NCBI RefSeq assembly: GCF_036250065.1
Contig: NZ_CP109199.1
Coordinates: 1,488,001-1,552,000, forward strand
Direction of reading: 5' to 3'
DNA from: Micromonospora sp. NBC_01699
GTDB lineage: Bacteria; Actinomycetota; Actinomycetes; Mycobacteriales; Micromonosporaceae
DNA length: 64,000 bases
In this document: piece by piece, positions 1 through 7,509 of the stretch
Layout: every line of letters begins with the position of its first letter
Numbering within the stretch: the first letter of the stretch is position 1
Made by a program: the position numbers and the translations under genes
Notes under the pieces: model-generated
Told to the model about the DNA's origin: nothing
Database searches by the model: none
Seen by the model: the letters and a program-made list of their open reading frames with translations, nothing else

Positions 1-206
1 ATCGTGAGCGTGTGGCTCTCGGCACTTGTGTCCGGAATGTCATAGTGGGTGAGCAGGTAGTGCAGGCCGACCGGCGTGACGTCGTACCGCAGTGCCTCCA
101 GCGGCAGCCCGTGGTTCCGGGCGGCCAGTTGAAGCTCCTCGGGGCTGATCCCCTCGCCCGGCTCCGCCAGCCGCGACGGGCCGCTCACCTCGTCCACCGT
201 CGTCAT
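1..206 (-). CDS. Sulfite oxidase / molybdopterin-dependent oxidoreductase, N-terminal fragment
   Basis: Partial gene: about 68 N-terminal codons run off the left edge. The translation contains ELQLAARNHGLPLEALRYD followed by VGLHYLLTHYDIP, the N-terminal signature I associate with actinobacterial sulfite-oxidase-type molybdoenzymes. These enzymes bind a Mo-pterin cofactor and oxidise sulfite or related substrates. The catalytic cysteine and the cofactor-binding domain lie outside the window. I chose the ATG at 204-206. An in-frame ATG 27 bases upstream (231-233) would add nine residues. The gene is divergent from the M23 gene. The family call rests on the N-terminus alone. Confidence 0.7.
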   Translation of the reverse strand, partial: MTTVDEVSGPSRLAEPGEGISPEELQLAARNHGLPLEALRYDVTPVGLHYLLTHYDIPDTSAESHTLT

Positions 207-429
207 CAGTCGGCCTCCCCGGCTCGGGCCCATGATCGGGCGCACCGCACCAGCCTAGGTTCTGCCCGGCGTACGCCTCCGGGGTGGTCCGGTGCTGGTC
301 AGCGCGGGTGGCGGAGGACGTACGGGGCGTGCGGGTCGGGCACGACGAGGAAGGCCGTGACGATGGCGACGACCGTCAGGGGCCGCAGGTCCCGAACTGC
401 CGGGCCGCCCGCACCGGCCACGCCGTACA

Positions 430-485
430 TAGCAGATCAACCGCCTCGGCGGGCGTTTTCCACAGCCGGTCCCGGCTGTCCACAG
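430..485 (+). promoter_or_regulatory. Looser copy of the twin CTGTGGAC-box element upstream of the M23 gene
   Basis: The 207-536 gap holds no convincing gene. Its one structured part reads, on the minus strand, CTGTGGAC, 12 bases, CTGTGGAA, then TGATC and CTGCTATG. This is the order seen in the elements at 9219-9274 and 17031-17086, with one-base spacing differences. A CAGCCG/CGGCTG stem lies between the boxes. It sits 52 bp before the M23 start, in the same orientation relative to its gene as the other two copies. The boxes resemble actinobacterial DnaA boxes (TTGTCCACA). Function unknown. Confidence 0.45.
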
Positions 486-536
486 ACCGCCTCGGATCGG
501 TTGCGTCGCCGGACGCCAGCGGCCACGCTCGCGGCC

Positions 537-1226
537 ATGAGGACGTACCGTGCCCCGACCTTCCCGGCCCCGGCCCTGCCGCTGATCCTGTTGACAGCGC
601 TGCTACCGGCGACGCCGGCGGCACCCGCACCCGCATCGGCCGTCGGGTCGCAGGTTGGGTCGATGGTCGGGTCGCAGCTCGGGTCGATGGTCTGGTCGGC
701 CGCGGTTCAGCGGGTGCCGCTCGGGTCGATGGTCTGGTCGGCGGCGGTCCAGCGGGTAGCGGTCGAAGTGGTAGCGGCCGAGGTGGTGCCGGTCGAGGCG
801 GGGTGGCGGTGGCCGTTGGCGGGCGTACCCCGGGTGGCCCGCCGGTTCGACCCGCCGCCGCTGCCGTGGCAGCCCGGCCATCGCGGCGTCGACCTCGAAG
901 GCGAGGCCGGTGCGTCGGTCCGCGCGGCCGGCCCCGGCGTGGTGCTCTACGCCGGCCGGGTCGCCGGCACGCCGGTGGTGAGTGTCTCCCACGTGGACGG
1001 CCTGCGGACCACCTACCAACCCGTCGAACCCGCCGTACGCGTCGGTGATCGGATCGCCGCCGGGGACCCGATCGGAACCCTGCTCCCCGGCCATCCCGGC
1101 TGTCTCGCCGGAGTCTGCCTGCACTGGGGCCTGCGCCGGGCCGAGCACTACCTCGACCCCCTGGCGCTGCTCAACCTGGCCCGGGTCCGGCTGCTACCAC
1201 TGACCGCCCGACACCAACCGCCCTGA
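537..1226 (+). CDS. Secreted M23-family (LytM-like) peptidase-fold protein with altered active site
   Basis: 229 residues. An N-terminal hydrophobic segment (about 8-36) looks like a signal peptide, so the protein probably acts on or near the cell-wall peptidoglycan. The M23 fold covers about 90-215. The first metal motif is intact (His115 and Asp119 in GHRGVDL). In the usual HxH motif the first histidine is replaced: the sequence is VCLHWGL, with Cys194 and His196. A reduced or absent hydrolase activity is therefore possible, as in scaffold or activator LytM proteins. A 14-residue repeat (GSMVWSAAVQRV twice) comes from a 42-bp-period duplication at 681-757. M. tuberculosis has an M23 gene (Rv2891) beside rpsB in the same neighbourhood. 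I chose the ATG at 537 because the signal peptide follows it directly; upstream in-frame sequence is not protein-like. Confidence 0.8.
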   Translation: MRTYRAPTFPAPALPLILLTALLPATPAAPAPASAVGSQVGSMVGSQLGSMVWSAAVQRVPLGSMVWSAAVQRVAVEVVAAEVVPVEAGWRWPLAGVPRVARRFDPPPLPWQPGHRGVDLEGEAGASVRAAGPGVVLYAGRVAGTPVVSVSHVDGLRTTYQPVEPAVRVGDRIAAGDPIGTLLPGHPGCLAGVCLHWGLRRAEHYLDPLALLNLARVRLLPLTARHQPP

Positions 1227-1254
1227 CGCCGACCGCCGCCGACCGGCAGCGCGC

Positions 1255-2445
1255 TCAGCGGGCGGCGGCGAGCAGGCCGGGCAGGGCCTCGGCGAGCCGG
1301 TCGTACTCCTCGGCCCGGTTGTAGACCTGCGCGCTGAGTCGCAGCCAGCCCCGGCCGCCCCACGGGCCGAGGAAGACGTCGGTGGCGAGCGTGTCGGCGA
1401 CCCGCTGCCGCAACGCGATCGCGTCGGGAAAGGTGGTGGCCACGCCGTCCGGCAGCGGGACGAGGCGCATGGCGATCGTCGGTCCGCCGGGGTCCGGCAG
1501 ATCGGCCGCTCCCAGACCGAGCGCCGCACCCACCACCCGCTGACCGTACGCGGCGAGCGCGGCGTTGTGCGCCCTGACCCGGTCGACGCCGAGGCTGCGC
1601 AGGGTGAACAGACCCACCGGCGCGGCCAGCCAACTGGAGTAGTCGAGGGTCGCCTGGAACTCGACGTTGAGCGGGAACCCGGTTTCCTGCTCCCAGGAGA
1701 CGACCAGCGGTTCGATCCGGGCCCGCCAGCGGGGCGCCACCACCAGCGCGGCGGTGCCCCGAGGGGCGTACGCCCACTTGTGGAAGTTGCCGGTCCAGAA
1801 GTCGGCGCCGATCCGGTCCACCTCGACCGGCAGCATGCCGGGGGCGTGCGCCGCATCGACCAGCACCGGCACGCCGAGCTCACGGGCCACGGCGACGATC
1901 GCGGCGACCGGGAAGAGGCGGGCGGTGGGCGAGGTGATCTGATCCACGATCAGCAGCTTGGTCCGTCCCGGCCGTAGACCGGATCGGATGATCTCCACTA
2001 TCTCGGCGTCGGTGGCGGCCAGCGGCACGTTCAGGGTTCGCGCCACCGCACCCGTACGCCGGCATTCCCGCTCGACGGACAGGGCGACCGCGCCGTACCC
2101 GTGATCGGTGCTGACCACCTCGTCACCCGGTTCCAGGCGCAGCGACTGCAACACCACGGCGGTGCCGGTGGTGGCGTTGCCGACCAGCGCCGTGCCCTCC
2201 GGATCGGCACCCAGAAAGGTTGCCAGGTGGCGACGGGCGTGGGCGACCCGTTCCGACAGCCCGCGGGTGTAGAACCGTTGCGGGTTGGACTCGGTCTCGT
2301 CCCGCAGCCGCTGCTGCGCGCGCTGGACGCTGATCGGCACGGTGCCGAACGATCCGTGGTTGAGATGGCTGACCGCCGGGTCGAGCGAGAAGAACAGCCG
2401 GGCCCCGCAAAACGGTTCGGGCGGTGGTGACGCTGCGTCGCTCAC
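1255..2445 (-). CDS. Class V aminotransferase-fold PLP enzyme (isopenicillin N epimerase-like)
   Basis: 396 residues, usual length for the family. It starts with the HGSFGT motif (about 30-35) typical of the CefD/isopenicillin-N-epimerase-like branch. Asp197 (VLVDAAHAPG) is placed to hold the PLP pyridine nitrogen. Lys223 in NFHKWAYAPRG is the expected Schiff-base lysine. Substrate cannot be told from sequence; members include cysteine desulfurase-like and epimerase-like enzymes. The start is GTG with no Shine-Dalgarno, but a TAGGAT hexamer (minus strand, 2452-2457) lies six bases upstream, consistent with a leaderless transcript. It ends 28 bp from the convergent M23 gene. It interrupts the usual xerC-to-M23 order. 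Confidence 0.85.
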   Translation of the reverse strand: MSDAASPPPEPFCGARLFFSLDPAVSHLNHGSFGTVPISVQRAQQRLRDETESNPQRFYTRGLSERVAHARRHLATFLGADPEGTALVGNATTGTAVVLQSLRLEPGDEVVSTDHGYGAVALSVERECRRTGAVARTLNVPLAATDAEIVEIIRSGLRPGRTKLLIVDQITSPTARLFPVAAIVAVARELGVPVLVDAAHAPGMLPVEVDRIGADFWTGNFHKWAYAPRGTAALVVAPRWRARIEPLVVSWEQETGFPLNVEFQATLDYSSWLAAPVGLFTLRSLGVDRVRAHNAALAAYGQRVVGAALGLGAADLPDPGGPTIAMRLVPLPDGVATTFPDAIALRQRVADTLATDVFLGPWGGRGWLRLSAQVYNRAEEYDRLAEALPGLLAAAR

Positions 2446-2526
2446 GTGATCATCCTAATCCCGCCCGTTTCCCACCACCCCAACCAATCCACAATCCCTG
2501 GCCCCCTTCCTCTCCCTCCCCCGGTG

Positions 2527-2592
2527 GGCCCTCCTACCGAGAATGAGTGGTAATTCGAGCGCTGATTACCACTCATTCTCTGTAGGAGGGCC
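2527..2592. terminator. 28-bp inverted repeat (one mismatch) between xerC and the PLP enzyme
   Basis: The arms are 2527-2554 and 2565-2592. They pair over 28 bases with a single mismatch (C2538 against T2581) around a 10-base loop. There is no T-tract on either strand. It sits just downstream of xerC, so it may be a U-less terminator or an mRNA-stabilising structure. The arms contain AT-richer sequence (ATTACCACTCATTCTC) unlike the GC-rich surroundings, so a small mobile palindrome is an alternative. Confidence 0.6.
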
Positions 2593-2615
2593 AGGAGATG
2601 GGTGGGGGTGGGGTG

Positions 2616-3557
2616 TTAGGCGCGGGGGTGGGCTTGGCGGTAGGCGGCGCGGAGGCGTTCGGCGGAGACGTGGGTGTAGATCTGGGTGCTCGACAGGGAG
2701 GCGTGGCCGAGCAATTCCTGTACGGCACGCAGGTCGGCGCCGCCTTCGAGCAGGTGGGTCGCGGCGGAGTGGCGAAGCCCGTGCGGGCTGGTCCGGGGCA
2801 GGCCGGCGGCCCGTGCGTAGGTGGCGACCACCCGACGGGCGATGGTCGGCAGGAGCCGCCCGCCGCGTTGCCCGAGCAGCAGCGCGTCCCCGCTGTCCGG
2901 CCCGGCGAGTGCGGGCCTCCCGAACCGGAGCCATTCGTCGAGCGCCCGCTGCGCCGGTACGCCGTACGGGACCGAGCGTTCCTTGTTGCCCTTGCCGAGC
3001 ACCCGGACCACCCGACGACCGTGGTCGACGTCGCCGGTGTCCAACCCGCACAGCTCGCTCACCCGTACCCCGGTGCCGTAGAGCAGTTCGAGCATTGCCC
3101 GGTCGCGCAGCAGCAGCGGAGACGCCTCGTCACCGGGGGCCAGCACGAGGGTGGTCGCCTGGTCGGCGCGGAGCACGCTCGGCAGTTCCCGGTGCGCCTT
3201 GGGGCTGGCCAGCGCGGCGCCGACATCGGTGGCGATCCGACCGGTGCGATGCGCCCAGCCGCTGAACGTACGCGCCGAGGCGGCTCGCCGGGCCAGCGTC
3301 GTACGGGCGGCGCCGAGCGTACGGACCTTCGCCAGCCAGCTTCGCAACGCGGCGAGGTCCAGCTCGGCGGGGGTGCCGCAGCCGAGCCGGACGGCGTGGT
3401 CGAGCAGGGAGACGATGTCACCGACGTAGGCCCGGACGGTGTGGCTGGACCGGTTGTCGACCCGGGACAGGTGCCGGGCGAAGTCGTCCACCGCGTCGCG
3501 CATCGATTGCGGCAGACGCTCGTGCATCGTCCGGGTACTGCGGCTGTCGCGGCTCAT
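2616..3557 (-). CDS. xerC: Tyrosine site-specific recombinase XerC
   Basis: 313 residues, the normal Xer length. A SAM-like N-terminal core-binding domain (about 20-105) precedes the catalytic domain (125-313). All catalytic residues are visible: Arg165 (GTGVRVSEL), Lys189 (LGKGNKERS), His259 and Arg262 (HGLRH), His285 (LLGHASLSS) and nucleophile Tyr294 (QIYTHV). Xer recombinases resolve chromosome dimers at dif near the terminus with a partner and FtsK. Synteny with dprA, comM and M23 identifies the housekeeping copy rather than a phage integrase. An alternative start at 3527 (MHERLP) would shorten it by ten residues; neither start has a strong Shine-Dalgarno. Confidence 0.95.
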   Translation of the reverse strand: MSRDSRSTRTMHERLPQSMRDAVDDFARHLSRVDNRSSHTVRAYVGDIVSLLDHAVRLGCGTPAELDLAALRSWLAKVRTLGAARTTLARRAASARTFSGWAHRTGRIATDVGAALASPKAHRELPSVLRADQATTLVLAPGDEASPLLLRDRAMLELLYGTGVRVSELCGLDTGDVDHGRRVVRVLGKGNKERSVPYGVPAQRALDEWLRFGRPALAGPDSGDALLLGQRGGRLLPTIARRVVATYARAAGLPRTSPHGLRHSAATHLLEGGADLRAVQELLGHASLSSTQIYTHVSAERLRAAYRQAHPRA

Positions 3558-3570
3558 CGCCTGTGACCGT

Positions 3571-3657
3571 CGGCCGTACGCCGACCGGAGTCAAGCCGGC
3601 TCGCCGAAAACCGTCGGCCGTCGGACGTACGTCGACCGGAGTCAGGCTGGCTCGCCG
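3571..3657. repeat. 36-bp direct repeat (period 51) upstream of xerC
   Basis: Two copies, 3571-3606 and 3622-3657, share most of CGGCCGTACGCCGACCGGAG, then TCAAGCCGGCTCGCCG, with a few substitutions. They lie immediately before the xerC start, in what should be its promoter and leader, so they could be regulatory or a simple tandem duplication. Confidence 0.6.
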
Positions 3658-3684
3658 GTAACTGTGCCCCGAGCCGGGATGGCT

Positions 3685-3731
3685 GTGGGTGTGGGCGGGG
3701 CGGAGGTGTGTCCGGCCCCGCCCACACCCAC
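3685..3731. terminator. 17-bp perfect hairpin terminator after the 3747-4532 gene
   Basis: Arms 3685-3701 and 3715-3731 (GTGGGTGTGGGCGGGGC and its complement) pair perfectly around 13 bases. The hairpin lies 16 bp beyond the stop codon of the minus-strand membrane-protein gene. No T-tract is present, as is common in high-GC actinobacteria. Confidence 0.65.
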
Positions 3732-3746
3732 GGCCGGGGCTGTTGG

Positions 3747-4532
3747 TCAGGCGGTCGGGTTCTGGGCCTGTTCCTTGGCGCCCTGGACACGGCTGATGAT
3801 GTCGTGCACCGGCTTGGTGCCGCTGCCGACCATCACACCGGTGACGATCGCGTCCACCCAGACCGGCAGCCCGTCCCACTCCGGACCGGCGATCGCGTGC
3901 AGCACGTAGAAACCGCCGGCGCTGGAGGCGACCGTGGCGACCGCGGTCGCGATGCCCCAGGCGACGATGGTCCGGTTGCCCCGAGCCCGCTCGACCTGCG
4001 CCTTCGCGTGCGCCACCGCGGCCAGATCGGCGTGGGTGGGGTTCCCGGTCCGGTTGGCCAGCGCCACGATCGACTGTTCGAGCGCGGCTTCGGTACGCCG
4101 GCCGGGGAACCAGCGGGAGAAGGGTTCCAGCACCCGCTCGACCGCGGCGGCGAAGACGAGCAACGTACCGAAGACGGCGGTGGTGTCCGGCGGCTGGATG
4201 ATTGTGGCGGCCCCGCCGCTCGACCAGATCTGCCACGCACCGTAACCACCGGCCGCGATGGTCGCGAACGCCGCGATCACGGCACCGAGACCGGCCTGCT
4301 GGGAGGTGACCGAGGCGGCCTCGGCGGGTGCCTCCGCGTCGGCACCGACCGGCTGACCCCGGTCCGGGTTGCCGGCGGCAGTCGATGCGTCGTTGCCGGC
4401 GGCAGTGGATGCGTCGCCGGTGACCGGTGTGGACGTGACGGTGTCGGCCTGGGCGGCGGCGACGCGACTCACCGCCGTCACCACCAGTTGTCCGGCATTG
4501 TCCAGAACGGACGCGCGTCGTACCAGAGCCAT
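3747..4532 (-). CDS. Hypothetical membrane protein with three predicted TM segments
   Basis: 261 residues, family not recognised. Residues 35-75 are Ala/Thr/Gly/Asp-rich and probably unstructured. Hydrophobic segments lie at about 80-100, 115-132 and 188-212. Between the second and third is a charged helix-like stretch (NPTHADLAAVAHAKAQVER). The C-terminus carries GVMVGSGTKPVHDIIS, a short motif seen in other small actinobacterial membrane proteins that sit beside envelope or phage-like genes; I cannot assign a role. It is monocistronic, with a strong hairpin after its stop. It lies between xerC and dprA, where M. tuberculosis has a different gene, so it looks like lineage-specific cargo. Confidence 0.6.
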   Translation of the reverse strand: MALVRRASVLDNAGQLVVTAVSRVAAAQADTVTSTPVTGDASTAAGNDASTAAGNPDRGQPVGADAEAPAEAASVTSQQAGLGAVIAAFATIAAGGYGAWQIWSSGGAATIIQPPDTTAVFGTLLVFAAAVERVLEPFSRWFPGRRTEAALEQSIVALANRTGNPTHADLAAVAHAKAQVERARGNRTIVAWGIATAVATVASSAGGFYVLHAIAGPEWDGLPVWVDAIVTGVMVGSGTKPVHDIISRVQGAKEQAQNPTA

Positions 4533-4675
4533 GACAAATCCTCCGTTTGGGCGCGACTTTGCGCTGAGCCGTGCGGAAGGCTACGCCCCGACGATGTCGC
4601 GGATGTCACGGGGAGCGGGGATGGTCGATGGCCTGCCGGTACGGGTCGATCGAGCCGGACGATGCCGATGTCGGG

Positions 4676-5644
4676 CTATCCGGCGCGGGGTTCTCCGGCG
4701 GCGGCGGAGTAGCGGGTGGCGAGCGTACGGAGGTGGTCGCGCAGTTCCGGCGGATCGAGCACGGTGAAGGCGACGCCGAGTTGCCCGAGGAAGCCGGCGA
4801 GGTCGTGCAGCAGGTCGGATCCGGTCTCCAGCAGGCAGTTTCGCTCGTCGACGACGGTCAGCAGGCCCGCCTCCGGCGGTATCCGTTCGGCGATGACCTC
4901 GGCGGGCGCGTGCAGGCGTACCCGGGCCTGGTATTTCCAGGCCAGCGAGCGTAGGCCGCGCATGACATGGCTGGCGGCGCCACCTTCCGGCGGCTCACGC
5001 GGGGCGAAGCGCGGCCCGTTCGGCAGCCGGAGTCGGATCCGGTCGGCCCGGTACGTACGCCAGTCCTCCCGGTCGGTGTCCCAGGCCACCAGGTACCAGC
5101 GGCGTCCGGTGTAGACGAGCCGGTGGGGTTCGGCCCGGCGGGTGCTGCTCCGGCCATCGCGGTCGAGGTAGTCGAAGCGCAGTAGTTCGTAGTCACGCGC
5201 GGCGGCCGCGACGATGGTGAGGGTTTCGACGTCCACGGTCGGTCCGCCGCCCGCCGCGGATTCGGTGGCCGACCGCAGCGCGTCGATCCGATGGCGCAGC
5301 CGGGTGGGCAGCGTCTGTTCGAGTTTGGTCAGGGCCCGCAGCGACGGGTCCTCGATCCCGGCGACCGTACCCCCGGCGGCGGCGCGCAGGCCGACGGCGA
5401 CCGCTACGGCTTCCTCGTCATCGAGCAGCAGCGGCGGCAGTTCCGCGCCGGCACCGAGGCGGTAGCCGCCGGTGGTTCCGGTGGCCGAGTGCACCTGGTA
5501 GCCGAGCTGGCGCAGCCGCTCGACGTCGTTGCGGACGGTTCGGGTGGTGACGTCGAGTCGGCCGGCCAGATCCGCGCCGGACCAGGTACGCCGGGTCTGT
5601 AGCAGGGTCAGCAGGCGCAGCAGCCGAACCGAGGTTTCCAACAT
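4676..5644 (-). CDS. WYL-domain transcriptional regulator (DeoR-type HTH, YafY-like)
   Basis: 322 residues. The N-terminal winged helix (about 1-65) has RLLRLLTLLQTRRTWSGADL followed by VTTRTVRNDVERLR, the usual HTH of this family. The central and C-terminal parts (about 145-315) fit a WYL ligand-sensing domain (ELLRFDYLDRDG, then RRWYLVAWD). Such regulators sense nucleic acids or small ligands and often act on a divergent neighbour. Here the divergent neighbour is a VOC-family protein starting 107 bp away. The ATG has no Shine-Dalgarno, but a CAGACT hexamer (minus strand, 5651-5656) is six bases upstream, consistent with leaderless transcription. Confidence 0.88.
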   Translation of the reverse strand: MLETSVRLLRLLTLLQTRRTWSGADLAGRLDVTTRTVRNDVERLRQLGYQVHSATGTTGGYRLGAGAELPPLLLDDEEAVAVAVGLRAAAGGTVAGIEDPSLRALTKLEQTLPTRLRHRIDALRSATESAAGGGPTVDVETLTIVAAAARDYELLRFDYLDRDGRSSTRRAEPHRLVYTGRRWYLVAWDTDREDWRTYRADRIRLRLPNGPRFAPREPPEGGAASHVMRGLRSLAWKYQARVRLHAPAEVIAERIPPEAGLLTVVDERNCLLETGSDLLHDLAGFLGQLGVAFTVLDPPELRDHLRTLATRYSAAAGEPRAG

Positions 5645-5667
5645 TGCCGAAGTCTGTCAGGCATTGA

Positions 5668-5682
5668 GGAACGGGAGGTTCC
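5668..5682. promoter_or_regulatory. Candidate operator (GGAAC-N5-GTTCC) between WYL regulator and VOC gene
   Basis: A small perfect inverted repeat with 5-bp arms lies in the 107-bp divergent intergenic region, 12 bp upstream of the regulator's presumed -10. Its position fits an autoregulatory and VOC-controlling site. Small palindromes arise by chance in GC-rich DNA, so this is weak. Confidence 0.3.
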
Positions 5683-5751
5683 GCAATGGTGGGTAGCGTC
5701 CACGACAGCACCAGGGAAACGCAACTGACCAGCAATTTTGGAGGGTTCACC

Positions 5752-6186
5752 ATGAGCGGCACCCCGATCCTGCGCGGCATGGCCACGGTCACCTACTTCG
5801 CCGACGACCTGGACGCGGCGACGCGGTGGTACGCCGAACTGCTCGGCATCGAGCCGTACTACGAGTTCCCCGGCCCGGACGGCCAGCCCGGATACCGCGA
5901 GTTCCGGCTCGGCGACTACCAGCACGAGTTGGGCCTGATCGACAGCCGCTACCGGCCCGGCGGGGCGGCGGCGTCCGGGCCCGGCGGCGCGGTCCTGTTC
6001 TGGCACGTGGACGATGTGACGGCGGCGCTGGAGAAGCTGACGTCGATGGGCGCGAAGGAGTACGAGCCCCGCGTCGACCGTCCGTCGGGCTTCGTCACCG
6101 CCTCCGTGGTCGACCCGTTCGGGAACGTGCTCGGCATCATGTACAACCCGCACTACCTGGAGACCCTGGCCGGCAGCCGGGCCTGA
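5752..6186 (+). CDS. VOC (glyoxalase/bleomycin-resistance fold) family protein
   Basis: 144 residues, one paired beta-alpha-beta-beta-beta unit repeated twice, the usual size for a single VOC protein. It shows TYFADDLDAATRWYAELLG at the first motif and the end motif VDPFGNVLGIMYNPHY, which holds the second-half metal-ligand region. VOC proteins include dioxygenases, isomerases and drug-binding proteins, so substrate is open. I chose ATG 5752 because a GGAGGG Shine-Dalgarno lies eight bases upstream; the in-frame ATG at 5686 has none. The gene is divergent from the WYL regulator and is a likely target of it. Confidence 0.85.
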   Translation: MSGTPILRGMATVTYFADDLDAATRWYAELLGIEPYYEFPGPDGQPGYREFRLGDYQHELGLIDSRYRPGGAAASGPGGAVLFWHVDDVTAALEKLTSMGAKEYEPRVDRPSGFVTASVVDPFGNVLGIMYNPHYLETLAGSRA

Positions 6187-6228
6187 CCGGCACCCGTACC
6201 CGGAGGCAGAGGTCACAGGCCGCCGGTA

Positions 6229-7509
6229 TCAATTGGCGGTGGTGGTCGGGCGCGGGGACGGGGCGGCGATGGCGTAGCCGCCGTCGCGGCGGACGATCAG
6301 GTCGAGGTCTTCGAGCAGGGCGAGCTTGCGCAGCGTGAGCCGGATGTCCAGGCCGGCGCGGGCGGCAAGCTCGTCCGGGCCGAGGGCGCCCCGCCGGGGG
6401 AGCGCTTCGAGGACCAGGGCCGATTCGTCGTCGAGCAGGTCGCGGGGCTGGCGGGGGGCGCGGGCGAGCGGGGCCAGGTCCGCGCCGATCCGGCCGACCT
6501 CTTCGAGTACGTGTGGCACGCCGGTCACCAGCCGGGTGCGCGGATGTTCGCGGAGCAGTTCGTGGGCGCCCACGGACATCGCGGAGGTCACCGGGCCGGG
6601 CACGACCATCGCCGGCCGGTTGATGGCCAGCGCACGGCGCAGCGTCTGGGTGGCACCACTGCGGGCCGCGGCCTCGACCAGCACGGTTCCGGCGGTGGCC
6701 GCCGCGATCAGCCGGTTGCGGATCAGGAACCGGTGGCGCAGCGGCTCGGCGCCCGGCATCCACTCGCTGATCAGCAGTCCGGTCTCCACGATTCGGTCGA
6801 ACAGCGAACTGTTGCCCGCCGGATAGGGCCGGTCCACCCCGCAGGCGAGTACGGCCACCGTCAGCCCGCCCGCGTTGAGTGCGCCCCGGTGGGCGGCGGC
6901 GTCGACGCCGTGTGCGCCACCGGACACCACGGTCCACCGCCGGTTGGCCAGTCCGTAGCCGAGTTCGGTGGCGACGTAACCGCCGTACGATGTGGCGGCT
7001 CGGGCACCCACGACGGCGACCGCCCGGTCGAGCGTCTCGGCCAGCGGCCATTGTCCGCGCACCCAGATGGCCAGCGGTGGCGCGGTGTCCTGGTCGATTC
7101 TGCGCTCGGCGGCGGCCAGCGACAGCAGTTCCAGGTCACGGACCTGCGGCGGCCACTCGTCGTCCTCCGGTACGACGATGCGGGCATCGAGCCGCCCGGT
7201 GTGCGCGATCGCGGCGGCGGCAACCTCGTGCGGGTCACCGGCCGCCCGCCGGGCCGCCACCGCGGCCAGCAACCGCCGGTCCGGTACGTCACCGGCGAGC
7301 ACCCGGTCCAGCGCGCCGACCGGCCCGAACTCCCGCACCAGCCGGTAGACCGACCAGGTGCCCGGTTCGGCGAGCCAGGTCAGGGCGACCCGGGCCAGCC
7401 TGACCCCGGCCAACTCGTCGGGCGGTGGCGGCGAATCCGTCGCCGGTTGGAGTGGGCCGGGAAGCGGGTGGATCGGCTCCGCCGGGGTGATCCGGCTCGG
7501 GATGCTCAT
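6229..7509 (-). CDS. dprA: DNA-processing protein DprA (Smf)
   Basis: 426 residues. The Rossmann-like DprA core is about 135-335: GARAATSYGGYVATELGYGL, VVSGGAHGVDAAAHRGAL, then PLRHRFLIRNRLIAA and VEAAARSGAT. A C-terminal winged-helix-like domain (about 365-420) follows. DprA loads RecA on incoming single-stranded DNA during transformation; in actinobacteria its role is unclear because natural competence is rarely seen. The ATG at 7509 overlaps the comM stop by four bases (ATGA), so the two are translationally coupled. The frame stays open upstream into comM, but that part is not DprA-like. Confidence 0.93.
   Translation of the reverse strand: MSIPSRITPAEPIHPLPGPLQPATDSPPPPDELAGVRLARVALTWLAEPGTWSVYRLVREFGPVGALDRVLAGDVPDRRLLAAVAARRAAGDPHEVAAAAIAHTGRLDARIVVPEDDEWPPQVRDLELLSLAAAERRIDQDTAPPLAIWVRGQWPLAETLDRAVAVVGARAATSYGGYVATELGYGLANRRWTVVSGGAHGVDAAAHRGALNAGGLTVAVLACGVDRPYPAGNSSLFDRIVETGLLISEWMPGAEPLRHRFLIRNRLIAAATAGTVLVEAAARSGATQTLRRALAINRPAMVVPGPVTSAMSVGAHELLREHPRTRLVTGVPHVLEEVGRIGADLAPLARAPRQPRDLLDDESALVLEALPRRGALGPDELAARAGLDIRLTLRKLALLEDLDLIVRRDGGYAIAAPSPRPTTTAN

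Noticed and set aside
2616-3557. Prophage or integrative-element integrase
   Set aside because: The sequence and the syntenic position match housekeeping XerC; no phage genes, att sites or tRNA are nearby.
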